Positions 6,752 through 12,094 of a stretch of DNA of 12,094 bases are shown one piece after another. Within the stretch, counting starts at the first letter, position 1, and every line of letters starts with the position of its first letter. The stretch is taken from contig DFEN01000052.1 in the NCBI GenBank assembly GCA_002368685.1, positions 1 through 12,094 on the forward strand. The letters are read 5' to 3'. Under the pieces are notes generated by a model. It was given only the letters and a program-made list of their open reading frames with translations, did not search any database and had not been told where the DNA came from. Source of the stretch: Lachnospiraceae bacterium UBA3801 (lineage in GTDB: Bacteria > Bacillota > Clostridia > Lachnospirales > Lachnospiraceae). The position numbers and the translations under genes were made by a program.

Positions 6752-7822
6752 ATGTCTGATAGACTATGGGAAAAAAATATAAGGTTTGTAGAACCGTATA
6801 CACCAGGAGAACAACCTGAGGACAAGAATGTAATAAAGCTCAACACAAATGAGAATCCTTATGGTGTTTCCCCTGAAATGATCAAGGCTGCGGAAAGTTT
6901 TGACTATGATTTATTTAGAAGATATCCGGATCCTACTGCAAAGGAACTTGTTTCAGCTCTAGCGGATTATTATGATCTTAAGCCTGAAAATGTATTTGTA
7001 GGTGTTGGATCAGATGATGTTCTGGGAATGTGTTTTATGACATTCTTTAATTCAGATAAACCAATTCTCTTTCCGGATATAACTTATTCCTTTTATCCAG
7101 TTTGGGCGGAAATGCTAAGAATTCCTTACGAAACAAAAGCTCTTAAGGAAGATTTTACAATAGATATAAAGGATTATCTGGTTTCAAATGGTGGAATAGT
7201 TATACCTAATCCAAATGCTCCTACATCTATTTTGTTAGAAAAAAATAGCATTAGAGAAATTCTTGATAATAATAAGGAATCAATAGTTATTATTGATGAA
7301 GCATATATTGATTTTGCTGAGGAGGGGTCCTCAGTCTTAGATCTTATAGGCCAATACGATAACCTGATCGTTGTAAGGACTTATTCAAAGTCTAGATCTC
7401 TTGCAGGTCTTAGAATAGGATATGCTATGGCAGATAGCAGACTTATTAAATATCTAAATGACGTTAAGTATTCCTATAATTCCTATACTATGAACTATCC
7501 ATCTATTAAGCTGGGTTCATCAGTTATAAGTGATGATGAATACTTCAAAGCTTCTGTAGGAAAGATTAAAGCGACTAGAGAGTGGTTTTCCAAAGAGCTT
7601 ACTTCTCTTGGATTCACGGTTCTTAAGTCTTCCGCTAATTTTGTTTTTGCATCACCAGCAGACGGAACTGCAGAGAAGATATTTGAAGAAGCGAAGAAGA
7701 GGGGCATTTACTTTAGATATTTCAAGTCTCCTCGAATAGATGATTATCTCAGAATCACTATTGGAAAAGATGATGAAATGAAAAAGGTTATCGAATTCCT
7801 AAAGGACTTCTTGACAAAGTAG
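6752..7822 (+). CDS. hisC: Histidinol-phosphate aminotransferase-like PLP enzyme
   Basis: Fold type I aminotransferase that most resembles HisC, which converts imidazole-acetol phosphate and glutamate to histidinol phosphate in histidine synthesis. In 356 residues are the HisC-like KLNTNENPYG (29-38), FRRYPDPTA (55-63), NPNAPTS (153-159), the cofactor-binding DEAY (182-185), and YSKSRSLAGLRIGY (211-224) with Lys213 as the expected Schiff-base lysine. Arg334 in YLRITIG is the expected carboxylate-binding arginine. No other his gene is nearby, so a broader aromatic aminotransferase role, or a CobD-like role, remains possible. I chose ATG 6752 over GTG 6740 because GGAGG (6742-6746) sits five bases before the ATG and would overlap the alternative start. 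It follows murF by 15 bases and probably ends the operon; no clear terminator follows. Confidence 0.88.
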   Translation: MSDRLWEKNIRFVEPYTPGEQPEDKNVIKLNTNENPYGVSPEMIKAAESFDYDLFRRYPDPTAKELVSALADYYDLKPENVFVGVGSDDVLGMCFMTFFNSDKPILFPDITYSFYPVWAEMLRIPYETKALKEDFTIDIKDYLVSNGGIVIPNPNAPTSILLEKNSIREILDNNKESIVIIDEAYIDFAEEGSSVLDLIGQYDNLIVVRTYSKSRSLAGLRIGYAMADSRLIKYLNDVKYSYNSYTMNYPSIKLGSSVISDDEYFKASVGKIKATREWFSKELTSLGFTVLKSSANFVFASPADGTAEKIFEEAKKRGIYFRYFKSPRIDDYLRITIGKDDEMKKVIEFLKDFLTK

Positions 7823-7856
7823 TTCAATTTGTTAAGATAAAAAAGCATCTTATAAA
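7811..7856 (+). promoter_or_regulatory. Candidate promoter of the DUF5688 gene
   Basis: TTGACA at 7811-7816, inside the end of hisC, with TAAGAT at 7833-7838 (16-base spacer) is one candidate. TTGTTA at 7829-7834 with TATAAA at 7851-7856 (also 16 bases) is another. A weak dyad TAAGAT/ATCTTA (7833-7838, 7847-7852) overlaps both -10 boxes. Read-through from hisC is also possible because no terminator is visible. Confidence 0.4.
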
Positions 7857-7891
7857 TACTCTCTATCCATATTTGTCAAAAGGAGATAAAT

Positions 7892-8509
7892 ATGGATAAA
7901 GAAAGTATTAATGAAATTAAAAATGAAATAGAGTCAAGCTTGCTGATTTCACTTCATAGTTATGATAAATATCAGCATATTTTAAATGATATCCCTCATA
8001 AGAAGTACATGGATATGGTGGCAGTAGTTAAATGTATGGTCATAGGAGATAAAGGGATTAAATGTTTTGATATAACCAATGATATGCTGGATTGCCTCTA
8101 TATGACGGAGAATGAACTAATTAAAACGGCAATCAGTAATAGCAGACAGCGATTTGGGATTACATTTGCATCGTTTAGAGAATTCTTTGATAACAAAGAT
8201 ATGGATGTTGATGAGTCTCCTGAGGATATATATTTCCTCACGAATTCAGAAATGTACTACGGAGCAGCCACCTTACTATATAATGGCATAAATCATTTTA
8301 TATATGATAAGCTCGAATCTAACTTTTATGTTATACCAGCGAATATCCATCAGCTCATTATAATACCTGATAAGAACATGGGTATGAATATTAGTGATAT
8401 TCATAATAGTGTTGAAATGGTAAATGAGTTTACTCTAGATGAGGATGACTTCCTATCACATAATTATTATTACTATGATAGGGTCCTGGATGAGCTGATT
8501 ATGCAATGA
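7892..8509 (+). CDS. DUF5688 family protein of unknown function
   Basis: A 205-residue acidic protein without signal peptide or membrane helix. I recognise the DUF5688 pattern, a family I know mainly from Lachnospiraceae and relatives: [10 protein letters not shown] (40-49), [16 protein letters not shown] (61-76), [19 protein letters not shown] (112-130), [16 protein letters not shown] (144-159), and a tail [20 protein letters not shown] (167-186). No enzyme motif or catalytic cluster is recognisable and no function is known to me. The translation start is well supported by AAAAGGAG at 7878-7885, six bases before ATG. It is 69 bases after hisC and 92 bases before the cold-shock gene, without a clear partner. 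Family members often occur in several copies per genome, so this may be one of a dispersed set. That is recalled knowledge, not visible here. Confidence 0.82.
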   Translation: MDKESINEIKNEIESSLLISLHSYDKYQHILNDIPHKKYMDMVAVVKCMVIGDKGIKCFDITNDMLDCLYMTENELIKTAISNSRQRFGITFASFREFFDNKDMDVDESPEDIYFLTNSEMYYGAATLLYNGINHFIYDKLESNFYVIPANIHQLIIIPDKNMGMNISDIHNSVEMVNEFTLDEDDFLSHNYYYYDRVLDELIMQ

Positions 8510-8534
8510 AATATTGCTTTACATTTTATGCCTT

Positions 8535-8592
8535 TTGTAAATTGAATATTGATATATCGTATGATACGCTAGTACAAGATATTCAATGGAGG
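8535..8592 (+). promoter_or_regulatory. Candidate promoter and ribosome binding site of the cold-shock gene
   Basis: TATGAT at 8560-8565 is the best -10 candidate; the nearest -35 is TTGTAA at 8535-8540, with a long 19-base spacer. A small palindrome CGTAT-G-ATACG (8558-8568) overlaps the -10 box. GGAGG at 8588-8592 lies nine bases before ATG 8602 and decides that start. The leader predicted from this promoter is about 30 bases, much shorter than the leader of Escherichia coli cspA, so an earlier start point is possible. Confidence 0.35.
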
Positions 8593-8601
8593 ATTTGTGA
8601 A

Positions 8602-8805
8602 ATGGCAAAAGGAACAGTAAAATGGTTCAATGACAAAAAGGGTTATGGCTTTATAACTGACGAGAATGGAAATGATGTATTCGTTCATTTTTCAGGACTG
8701 AACATGGAAGGCTTTAAGACTCTTTCTGAAGGTCAGACAGTTGAGTTTGATCTCACTGAAGGAGACAAAGGCGCTCAGGCTACAAATGTAACTGTTGTTC
8801 AGTAA
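8602..8805 (+). CDS. csp: Cold-shock domain protein (CspA family)
   Basis: A 67-residue single-stranded nucleic-acid-binding protein that acts as an RNA chaperone or antiterminator in the cytoplasm. It is a complete five-strand OB-fold cold-shock domain: [10 protein letters not shown] at the start, RNP1-like KGYGFI (13-18), RNP2-like VFVHF (26-30) and a closing ATNVTVV. Length matches the family. The reading frame stays open upstream to an ATG at 8506 that overlaps the DUF5688 stop, but those 32 codons resemble no cold-shock N terminus, and GGAGG at 8588-8592 points to ATG 8602. A strong terminator follows after 20 bases, so the gene is either monocistronic or the end of a short unit with DUF5688. 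The specific paralogue cannot be told. Confidence 0.96.
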   Translation: MAKGTVKWFNDKKGYGFITDENGNDVFVHFSGLNMEGFKTLSEGQTVEFDLTEGDKGAQATNVTVVQ

Positions 8806-8825
8806 TATATAGAACTAGACCTTAG

Positions 8826-8852
8826 GAGCAGGGATTTTTCCCTGCTCTTTTC
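8826..8852 (+). terminator. Rho-independent terminator after the cold-shock gene
   Basis: A perfect 9-bp stem GAGCAGGGA/TCCCTGCTC (8826-8834 and 8839-8847) with a TTTT loop is followed by TTTTC and further T-rich sequence. It lies 20 bases after the stop codon and cleanly separates the cold-shock gene from the TetR promoter. Confidence 0.93.
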
Positions 8853-8865
8853 ATTTCTTAATTGG

Positions 8866-8923
8866 TTGACAAAGGGTATAAATATAACTAAAATAAATAC
8901 TGTATATGGTGAGTTAGGGGGTG
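8866..8923 (+). promoter_or_regulatory. Promoter and ribosome binding site of the TetR-receiver-rarA unit
   Basis: TTGACA at 8866-8871 and TAAAAT at 8889-8894 are separated by exactly 17 bases, a strong sigma-A match. The expected start point is near 8901, inside a small palindrome ATAC-T-GTAT (8897-8905) that could be part of an autoregulatory operator, though it is short. AGGGGGTG at 8916-8923 is the ribosome binding site, four bases before ATG 8928. Confidence 0.8.
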
Positions 8924-8927
8924 AGTC

Positions 8928-9515
8928 ATGATTGAGGAATTTATATCTGCGCGCGATAGAATAATTGCAGCGTCTATTGATATTATCAGTGATTCCGGTC
9001 TGGTTTCTCTAACCTTTCCCAATATATCATTTCGTACAAATATGAGTGAAATGATGATATATAAATGTTTCACAAATGTCGACGAAATATTAGAAGAAGT
9101 AGTATCAACTTATTTTAAGTTTGATAGTAGTATCTTCAAAACTCTAGAATCTAAGTCAGACTCATATCTTAAAAGAATAGATATGTACGTTGATGCATAT
9201 GGCTCTTATTATAATAGTTATTATACTTTATCATCTATTATGCTTAATTATGAAGAACTATTGCATAATACGAGGACTAGAGAACTTATAGAAAAGGGCT
9301 TTGTAAGTAGAAGAGAAGGCTTGAAGAGGATATTCCAAGGGGCAATCGATAATGGTGAGATAATAGACGACTTCACAGCGGAAATGCTTGCTGATATGTT
9401 GCTGGGAATCTTTGTTGTGTGCTCCCTTAATAGACGAGTTCTTGTCAGAAAGAAGTCGTATCATGAAGAAATTAAGATATTATCAGGTAAATGGCTAGAT
9501 ACTATTAAAAAGTAA
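8928..9515 (+). CDS. TetR/AcrR family transcriptional regulator
   Basis: This 195-residue protein has the typical TetR layout. An N-terminal DNA-binding domain (about 8-60) starts RDRIIAASIDIISDSGLVSLTF and continues through the helix-turn-helix to MMIYKCFTNVDEILEEVV. The rest is a helical, weakly conserved ligand-binding and dimer domain rich in Tyr and Leu. The helix-turn-helix is somewhat divergent: the turn reads RTNMSEMM, with Asn where Gly is common, and the FxNKDEL-type motif is FTNVDEIL. Such proteins usually repress their own or adjacent genes and are released by a small ligand. No transporter or enzyme gene, the usual target, is adjacent; the genes downstream are a receiver protein and rarA. 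It has its own strong promoter after a terminator, so it heads the next unit. Ligand and targets are unknown. Confidence 0.88.
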   Translation: MIEEFISARDRIIAASIDIISDSGLVSLTFPNISFRTNMSEMMIYKCFTNVDEILEEVVSTYFKFDSSIFKTLESKSDSYLKRIDMYVDAYGSYYNSYYTLSSIMLNYEELLHNTRTRELIEKGFVSRREGLKRIFQGAIDNGEIIDDFTAEMLADMLLGIFVVCSLNRRVLVRKKSYHEEIKILSGKWLDTIKK

Positions 9516-9537
9516 TAAATTTAGAGAGGTATATAAA

Positions 9538-9933
9538 ATGAGGGTATTAGTTGCTGAAGATGATATAGCTAGTGGAAAGTTCTTAACAAAGTTACTTACT
9601 AGATATGGAGATGTAGTTCTTGCGACAGATGGAATAGAGGCTGTAGATGAATTCGTTAAATCAGTTTCTGATGGTAAGGAATTCGATCTAGTATGTCTTG
9701 ATATTATGATGCCTAAGATTGATGGTTATAAGGCTCTTCAGTCAATTAGAGATGCAGAGAGAAAGCTTGGCATACCACGTATATCAAGATGTAAGGTGGT
9801 TATGATATCTGCCCTTGATGAAGATTTTGATGCTACTTATGCTAGCAGCGATTATGATGATTATATTTGCAAGCCTATTGATATCATTAAGTTTGATGCA
9901 ATTATCAAGAAGCTTGGTTTACTAGATGCATAG
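9538..9933 (+). CDS. Stand-alone response regulator receiver domain protein
   Basis: A 131-residue CheY-like receiver domain with no output domain. All canonical residues are present: the acidic pocket Glu7, Asp8 and Asp9, the phosphoacceptor Asp55 in LVCLDIMMPKIDG, Ser91 in VVMISA and Lys102 in CKPI. It should therefore be phosphorylated by a histidine kinase and act by protein contact in the cytoplasm. No kinase gene is in the window, so its partner is elsewhere. Compared with CheY, the stretch between helix 3 and strand 4 (about 71-86) is longer, as in many Clostridial lone receivers. AGAGAGG at 9523-9529 gives the start. It is 22 bases after the TetR gene and nine before rarA with no terminator, so the three are probably co-transcribed. 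Target unknown. Confidence 0.93.
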   Translation: MRVLVAEDDIASGKFLTKLLTRYGDVVLATDGIEAVDEFVKSVSDGKEFDLVCLDIMMPKIDGYKALQSIRDAERKLGIPRISRCKVVMISALDEDFDATYASSDYDDYICKPIDIIKFDAIIKKLGLLDA

Positions 9934-9942
9934 GAACTGTAT

Positions 9943-11268
9943 ATGGATTTATTTGATTATATGAGACAAGAGGAGGCGCGTAAGGAGTCTCCTCTTGCTA
10001 GTCGTTTAAGACCTAAAACTATAGACGAAGTTGTTGGCCAGGAACATATTATTGCTCCTGGTAAGTTGTTATACAGAGCTATCAAAGCTGACAAGCTTAG
10101 TTCTGTTATTTTTTATGGTCCTCCTGGAACCGGGAAGACCACACTTGCCATGGTTATTGCCAATTCAACCAGCTCCATTTTCGAGGAGCTGAATGCTTCT
10201 ACATCGGGCAAGAAGGATATGGAGGCAATTGTTGCAAAGGCTAAGGACAACCTTGGAATGTACGGCAAGAAGACCATTCTCTTTATTGACGAGATACATC
10301 GTTTTAACAAATCTCAGCAGGATTTCCTGCTTCCTCATGTGGAAAATGGAACAATTATACTTATAGGAGCTACTACTGAGAACCCTTTTTTTGAAGTGAA
10401 TAGCGCTCTTGTTTCCAGATCTACTGTATTTGAGTTGAAGCCTCTTAGTGAGGATAATATCAAGGAAATAATTAGAAGAGCTGTCTATGATGTAGAGAAA
10501 GGTATGGGAAGCTACAAGGCTGAAATTACTGACGAAGCAGTTGATTTCCTTGCAAATGTAGCCGAAGGAGACGCTCGTAAAGCTCTTAATGCTATAGAGT
10601 TAGGTATACTATCAACTGAAAGAAATGATGAAACCGGGAAGATAGAGCTGACACTTGAGGTTGCTGAGGAATGTATTCAGCGAAGAGCTATAAGATATGA
10701 CAAGGATGGAGATAATCATTATGATATAATCTCTGCATTTATTAAATCTATGAGAGGCTCTGACCCGGATGCTGCAGTTTATTACCTGGCGAAGATGCTT
10801 TATGGTGGAGAAAGTGTAACCTTTATTGCAAGAAGAATAATGATATGTGCCTGCGAGGATGTAGGAATCGCTGATCCTCAGGCTATACAGGTTGCTACGG
10901 CATGTGCCCTTGCTGTTGAGAGAGTCGGTATGCCGGAATCTCAGATAATACTTGCAAATGCTGCTATATATGTTGCGACAGCGCCGAAGAGTAATGCTGT
11001 TGTAAATGCAATATTCAGTGCTACTGATGCAGTTAAGAAGTATAGTAATGCGGAGGTTCCGCCTTATCTAAAGGATGCTCATTATTCTGGTTCCGCAGAG
11101 CTTGGACATGTGGGATATAAATATGCTCACGATTATCCAATGAATTATGTGGATCAACAGTATTTGCCGGATGCAATAAAGGATATGACATTTTATCATC
11201 CTGGAGATAATGGATATGAGGTAGATGTTAAAGAGTGGTTCAAAAAGATAAAAGGCGATAAGAATTAG
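9943..11268 (+). CDS. rarA: Replication-associated recombination protein A (RarA/MgsA AAA+ ATPase)
   Basis: AAA+ ATPase related to clamp-loader subunits that acts at stalled replication forks and during recombination, bound to DNA ends and SSB. In 441 residues, the usual family length, are SRLRPKTIDEVVGQEHI (20-36), Walker A GPPGTGKTT (59-67), Walker B ILFIDEIHR (112-120), sensor 1 GATTENP (142-148), the arginine-finger region SRS (158-160), sensor 2 EGDARKALN (208-216), and the RarA-specific tetramerisation region from about 260 (DIISAFIKSMRGSDPDAA). Conserved segments YGGE, CEDVG, YLKDAHY and the tail Y(x)HPGDNGYE complete it. The ribosome binding site AGGA overlaps the stop of the receiver gene and spacing is nine bases, so translation may be coupled. 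It is intact, with no sign of transfer. Confidence 0.96.
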   Translation: MDLFDYMRQEEARKESPLASRLRPKTIDEVVGQEHIIAPGKLLYRAIKADKLSSVIFYGPPGTGKTTLAMVIANSTSSIFEELNASTSGKKDMEAIVAKAKDNLGMYGKKTILFIDEIHRFNKSQQDFLLPHVENGTIILIGATTENPFFEVNSALVSRSTVFELKPLSEDNIKEIIRRAVYDVEKGMGSYKAEITDEAVDFLANVAEGDARKALNAIELGILSTERNDETGKIELTLEVAEECIQRRAIRYDKDGDNHYDIISAFIKSMRGSDPDAAVYYLAKMLYGGESVTFIARRIMICACEDVGIADPQAIQVATACALAVERVGMPESQIILANAAIYVATAPKSNAVVNAIFSATDAVKKYSNAEVPPYLKDAHYSGSAELGHVGYKYAHDYPMNYVDQQYLPDAIKDMTFYHPGDNGYEVDVKEWFKKIKGDKN

Positions 11269-11278
11269 GTGTTATATT

Positions 11279-11533
11279 ATGGCTGATGATGTTAAAAAGA
11301 TGGATGAAGAAACTAAACTTCAGAAGGAAGAAGTCGGAGAAGAGAAAAAGACTAGTCTTTTGGCTAGAATATTCGCGACTCTATGTCTTCTGATATTCGC
11401 GGTTATGATAGGTATATTTATTTACTTTATCATAACGGGTAGTGAATATATAATGGCAATGCTATTTGTTGTTATTATTTTCCCAGTTATTTTATACCTT
11501 ATTGTATGGCTAAGAAAGGTATTTAGTAGATAA
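11279..11533 (+). CDS. Small two-helix membrane protein, unknown function
   Basis: An 84-residue protein that I do not recognise by family. The first 26 residues are very hydrophilic and rich in Lys and Glu (MADDVKKMDEETKLQKEE), without signal peptide character. Two hydrophobic segments follow, about 28-52 (LLARIFATLCLLIFAVMIG and on) and 57-78 (YIMAMLFVVIIFPVILYLI), joined by a short TGSE turn; the C terminus WLRKVFSR is basic. By the positive-inside rule both ends are probably cytoplasmic, forming a helical hairpin. AGGTG at 11267-11271 precedes the ATG and overlaps the rarA stop, so it is probably translated from the same message, 10 bases downstream. Functional connection to rarA is unproven. 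It is a credible gene because of the ribosome binding site, spacing and clear amphipathic layout. Confidence 0.75.
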   Translation: MADDVKKMDEETKLQKEEVGEEKKTSLLARIFATLCLLIFAVMIGIFIYFIITGSEYIMAMLFVVIIFPVILYLIVWLRKVFSR

Positions 11534-11563
11534 ATATTTACTGCCTAATAAATAGTTATTATT

Positions 11564-11592
11564 TTGACACTGGGATTATATTTTGATATAAT
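11564..11592 (+). promoter_or_regulatory. Full-consensus sigma-A promoter of the SEC-C gene
   Basis: TTGACA at 11564-11569 and TATAAT at 11587-11592 with exactly 17 bases between them match the sigma-70/sigma-A consensus at every position. An extended -10 TG also lies at 11584-11585. Start near 11599 would give a leader of about 44 bases. No intrinsic terminator is visible between the preceding gene and this promoter. Confidence 0.88.
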
Positions 11593-11616
11593 CGCTGATG
11601 TTTTAATAATTATAAA

Positions 11617-11629
11617 TCAAATGATTTGA
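11617..11629. repeat. 13-base palindrome in the SEC-C gene leader
   Basis: TCAAAT-G-ATTTGA is a perfect 6-bp dyad with a one-base centre. It sits about 20 bases after the predicted start point and touches the AAAGGA ribosome binding site (11629-11634). The loop is too small for an RNA hairpin of this size, so a protein binding site is the likelier reading if it is functional. Confidence 0.4.
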
Positions 11630-11642
11630 AAGGATTAATGAA

Positions 11643-12094
11643 ATGGGATTATTAACTGATTGGAGAGAGCATGCTTATGGTCTTGATGACAGAACTCCAG
11701 AAGGAAAACAGTTCTGGCTTAATTATTTCGGAGTTGAAAAGGGAATCTATGAGATTCTTTTAAAGGAGCCTAACAATGTAGTTAAAGGTACTATAAAAGA
11801 GCTTGCTGAAAAGTATGATACAACTATTGAGCTTATGGTTGGTTTCCTGGATGGAATAGATGATAGCTTAAAAGAATCTAACAATCTTGAGGAAGTTACA
11901 GAGGACTCTGAAGTAACAATCGATATAGATACAGAGAAGCTATACATGAACATGGTTGGATGTAATGCTGAGTGGTTATATACACTTCCTGAATGGGATG
12001 CTATATATGACAAAGCAACTAGAGATGCACTTTACAAAAAAGAGAAATCTTCACACACAATTGTAAAGGCTCCTAAGGTTGGAAGAAATGATCC
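11643..12094 (+). CDS. SEC-C metal-binding motif protein, 3' end outside the window
   Basis: The frame is open to the window end: 150 complete codons and two bases. The sequence opens MGLLTDWREHAYG and contains FWLNYFGVEKGIYEILL (24-40), TIKELAEKYD (50-59), MVGFLDGIDDSL (65-76) and EWLYTLPEWD (109-118). It ends KVGRND plus CC, the start of a proline codon. This layout matches Lachnospiraceae proteins that end in a SEC-C zinc-binding motif, where GRNDP is followed directly by a cluster of the CPCGSGKKYKKCC type; that cluster is predicted, not seen. SEC-C motifs bind zinc and occur at the SecA C terminus and in many small proteins of unclear role. ATG 11643 is chosen because ATG 11638 runs into a stop after five codons. 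The promoter is full-consensus, suggesting high expression. Confidence 0.85.
   Translation, partial: MGLLTDWREHAYGLDDRTPEGKQFWLNYFGVEKGIYEILLKEPNNVVKGTIKELAEKYDTTIELMVGFLDGIDDSLKESNNLEEVTEDSEVTIDIDTEKLYMNMVGCNAEWLYTLPEWDAIYDKATRDALYKKEKSSHTIVKAPKVGRND

Noticed and set aside
7833..7852. TAAGAT/ATCTTA hairpin as a terminator after hisC
   Set aside because: Only six AT-rich pairs and no U-tract; more likely part of promoter sequence.
8506..8601. In-frame 32-codon N-terminal extension of the cold-shock protein, starting with an ATGA overlap at the DUF5688 stop
   Set aside because: The extension resembles no cold-shock protein, has no ribosome binding site, and GGAGG at 8588-8592 serves ATG 8602.
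11531..11558. TAAATATTTA palindrome and AATAA/TTATT dyad as a terminator after the small membrane protein
   Set aside because: Stems are short and contain no GC pairs, so they would not terminate transcription.
11638..11655. Five-codon reading frame MKWDY before the SEC-C gene as a leader peptide
   Set aside because: It overlaps the real start, is extremely short and shows no attenuator structure.
11747..12013. 88-codon minus-strand open frame under the SEC-C gene
   Set aside because: Low-complexity Ser-rich shadow of the real plus-strand frame.
1..12094. Defence, toxin-antitoxin, phage or mobile-element module
   Set aside because: No transposase, integrase, nuclease, toxin pair, terminal repeats or CRISPR repeats seen; genes and codon use look uniform and chromosomal.

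Overview
The window looks like a chromosomal housekeeping region of a low-GC, Gram-positive Firmicute, most likely a Lachnospiraceae member (Butyrivibrio/Lachnospira/Roseburia-like). The evidence is AT-rich coding DNA with heavy AGA and ATA use, strong AGGAGG-type ribosome binding sites, sigma-A-like promoters, a family II pyrophosphatase with a CBS-DRTGG-CBS insert, a DUF5688 protein (a family I associate mainly with Lachnospiraceae) and an SEC-C protein of a type I know from that family. The genus is inference. I see no transposase, integrase, phage gene, CRISPR array, tRNA or rRNA. No gene-free stretch exceeds 300 bases; the longest is the 211-base divergent spacer at 3687-3897.

Layout. 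(1) 1-1558, plus strand: the end of a riboflavin operon (3' end of ribBA or ribA, then ribH), followed by a DUF1189 membrane protein. (2) 1538-3686, minus strand: ppaC, a nucleotide-regulated Mn-dependent pyrophosphatase with a TTG start, then a closely coupled CYTH-domain phosphatase. The CYTH gene converges on DUF1189 with a 21-base overlap. (3) 3687-3897: divergent promoter region with two inverted repeats. (4) 3898-7822, plus strand: probable operon mrp (Fe-S carrier ATPase), DJ-1/PfpI protein, murF, hisC. (5) 7892-8852, plus strand: DUF5688 protein, then a cold-shock protein closed by a clear intrinsic terminator. (6) 8866-11533, plus strand: its own promoter, a TetR-type regulator, a stand-alone receiver protein, rarA and a small two-helix membrane protein. 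(7) 11564 to the end: a consensus sigma-A promoter driving an SEC-C protein cut by the window edge just before its expected cysteine cluster.

How the genes fit together. ribH makes the lumazine precursor of riboflavin. ppaC and the CYTH enzyme could act in sequence on tri- and diphosphates. murF makes the last cytoplasmic UDP-MurNAc-pentapeptide precursor of the cell wall. The mrp group is functionally mixed, which is common in Firmicute operons. rarA acts at stalled replication forks; its position behind a TetR regulator and a lone receiver domain suggests, but does not show, regulated expression.

I found no convincing new multi-gene system. The most useful items for a second look are the ppaC-CYTH pair, a 13-bp hairpin inside the CYTH gene that may terminate opposing transcription, the dyads in the mrp/ppaC spacer, the TetR-receiver-rarA-membrane cluster, and the uncharacterised DUF5688, DUF1189 and small membrane proteins.
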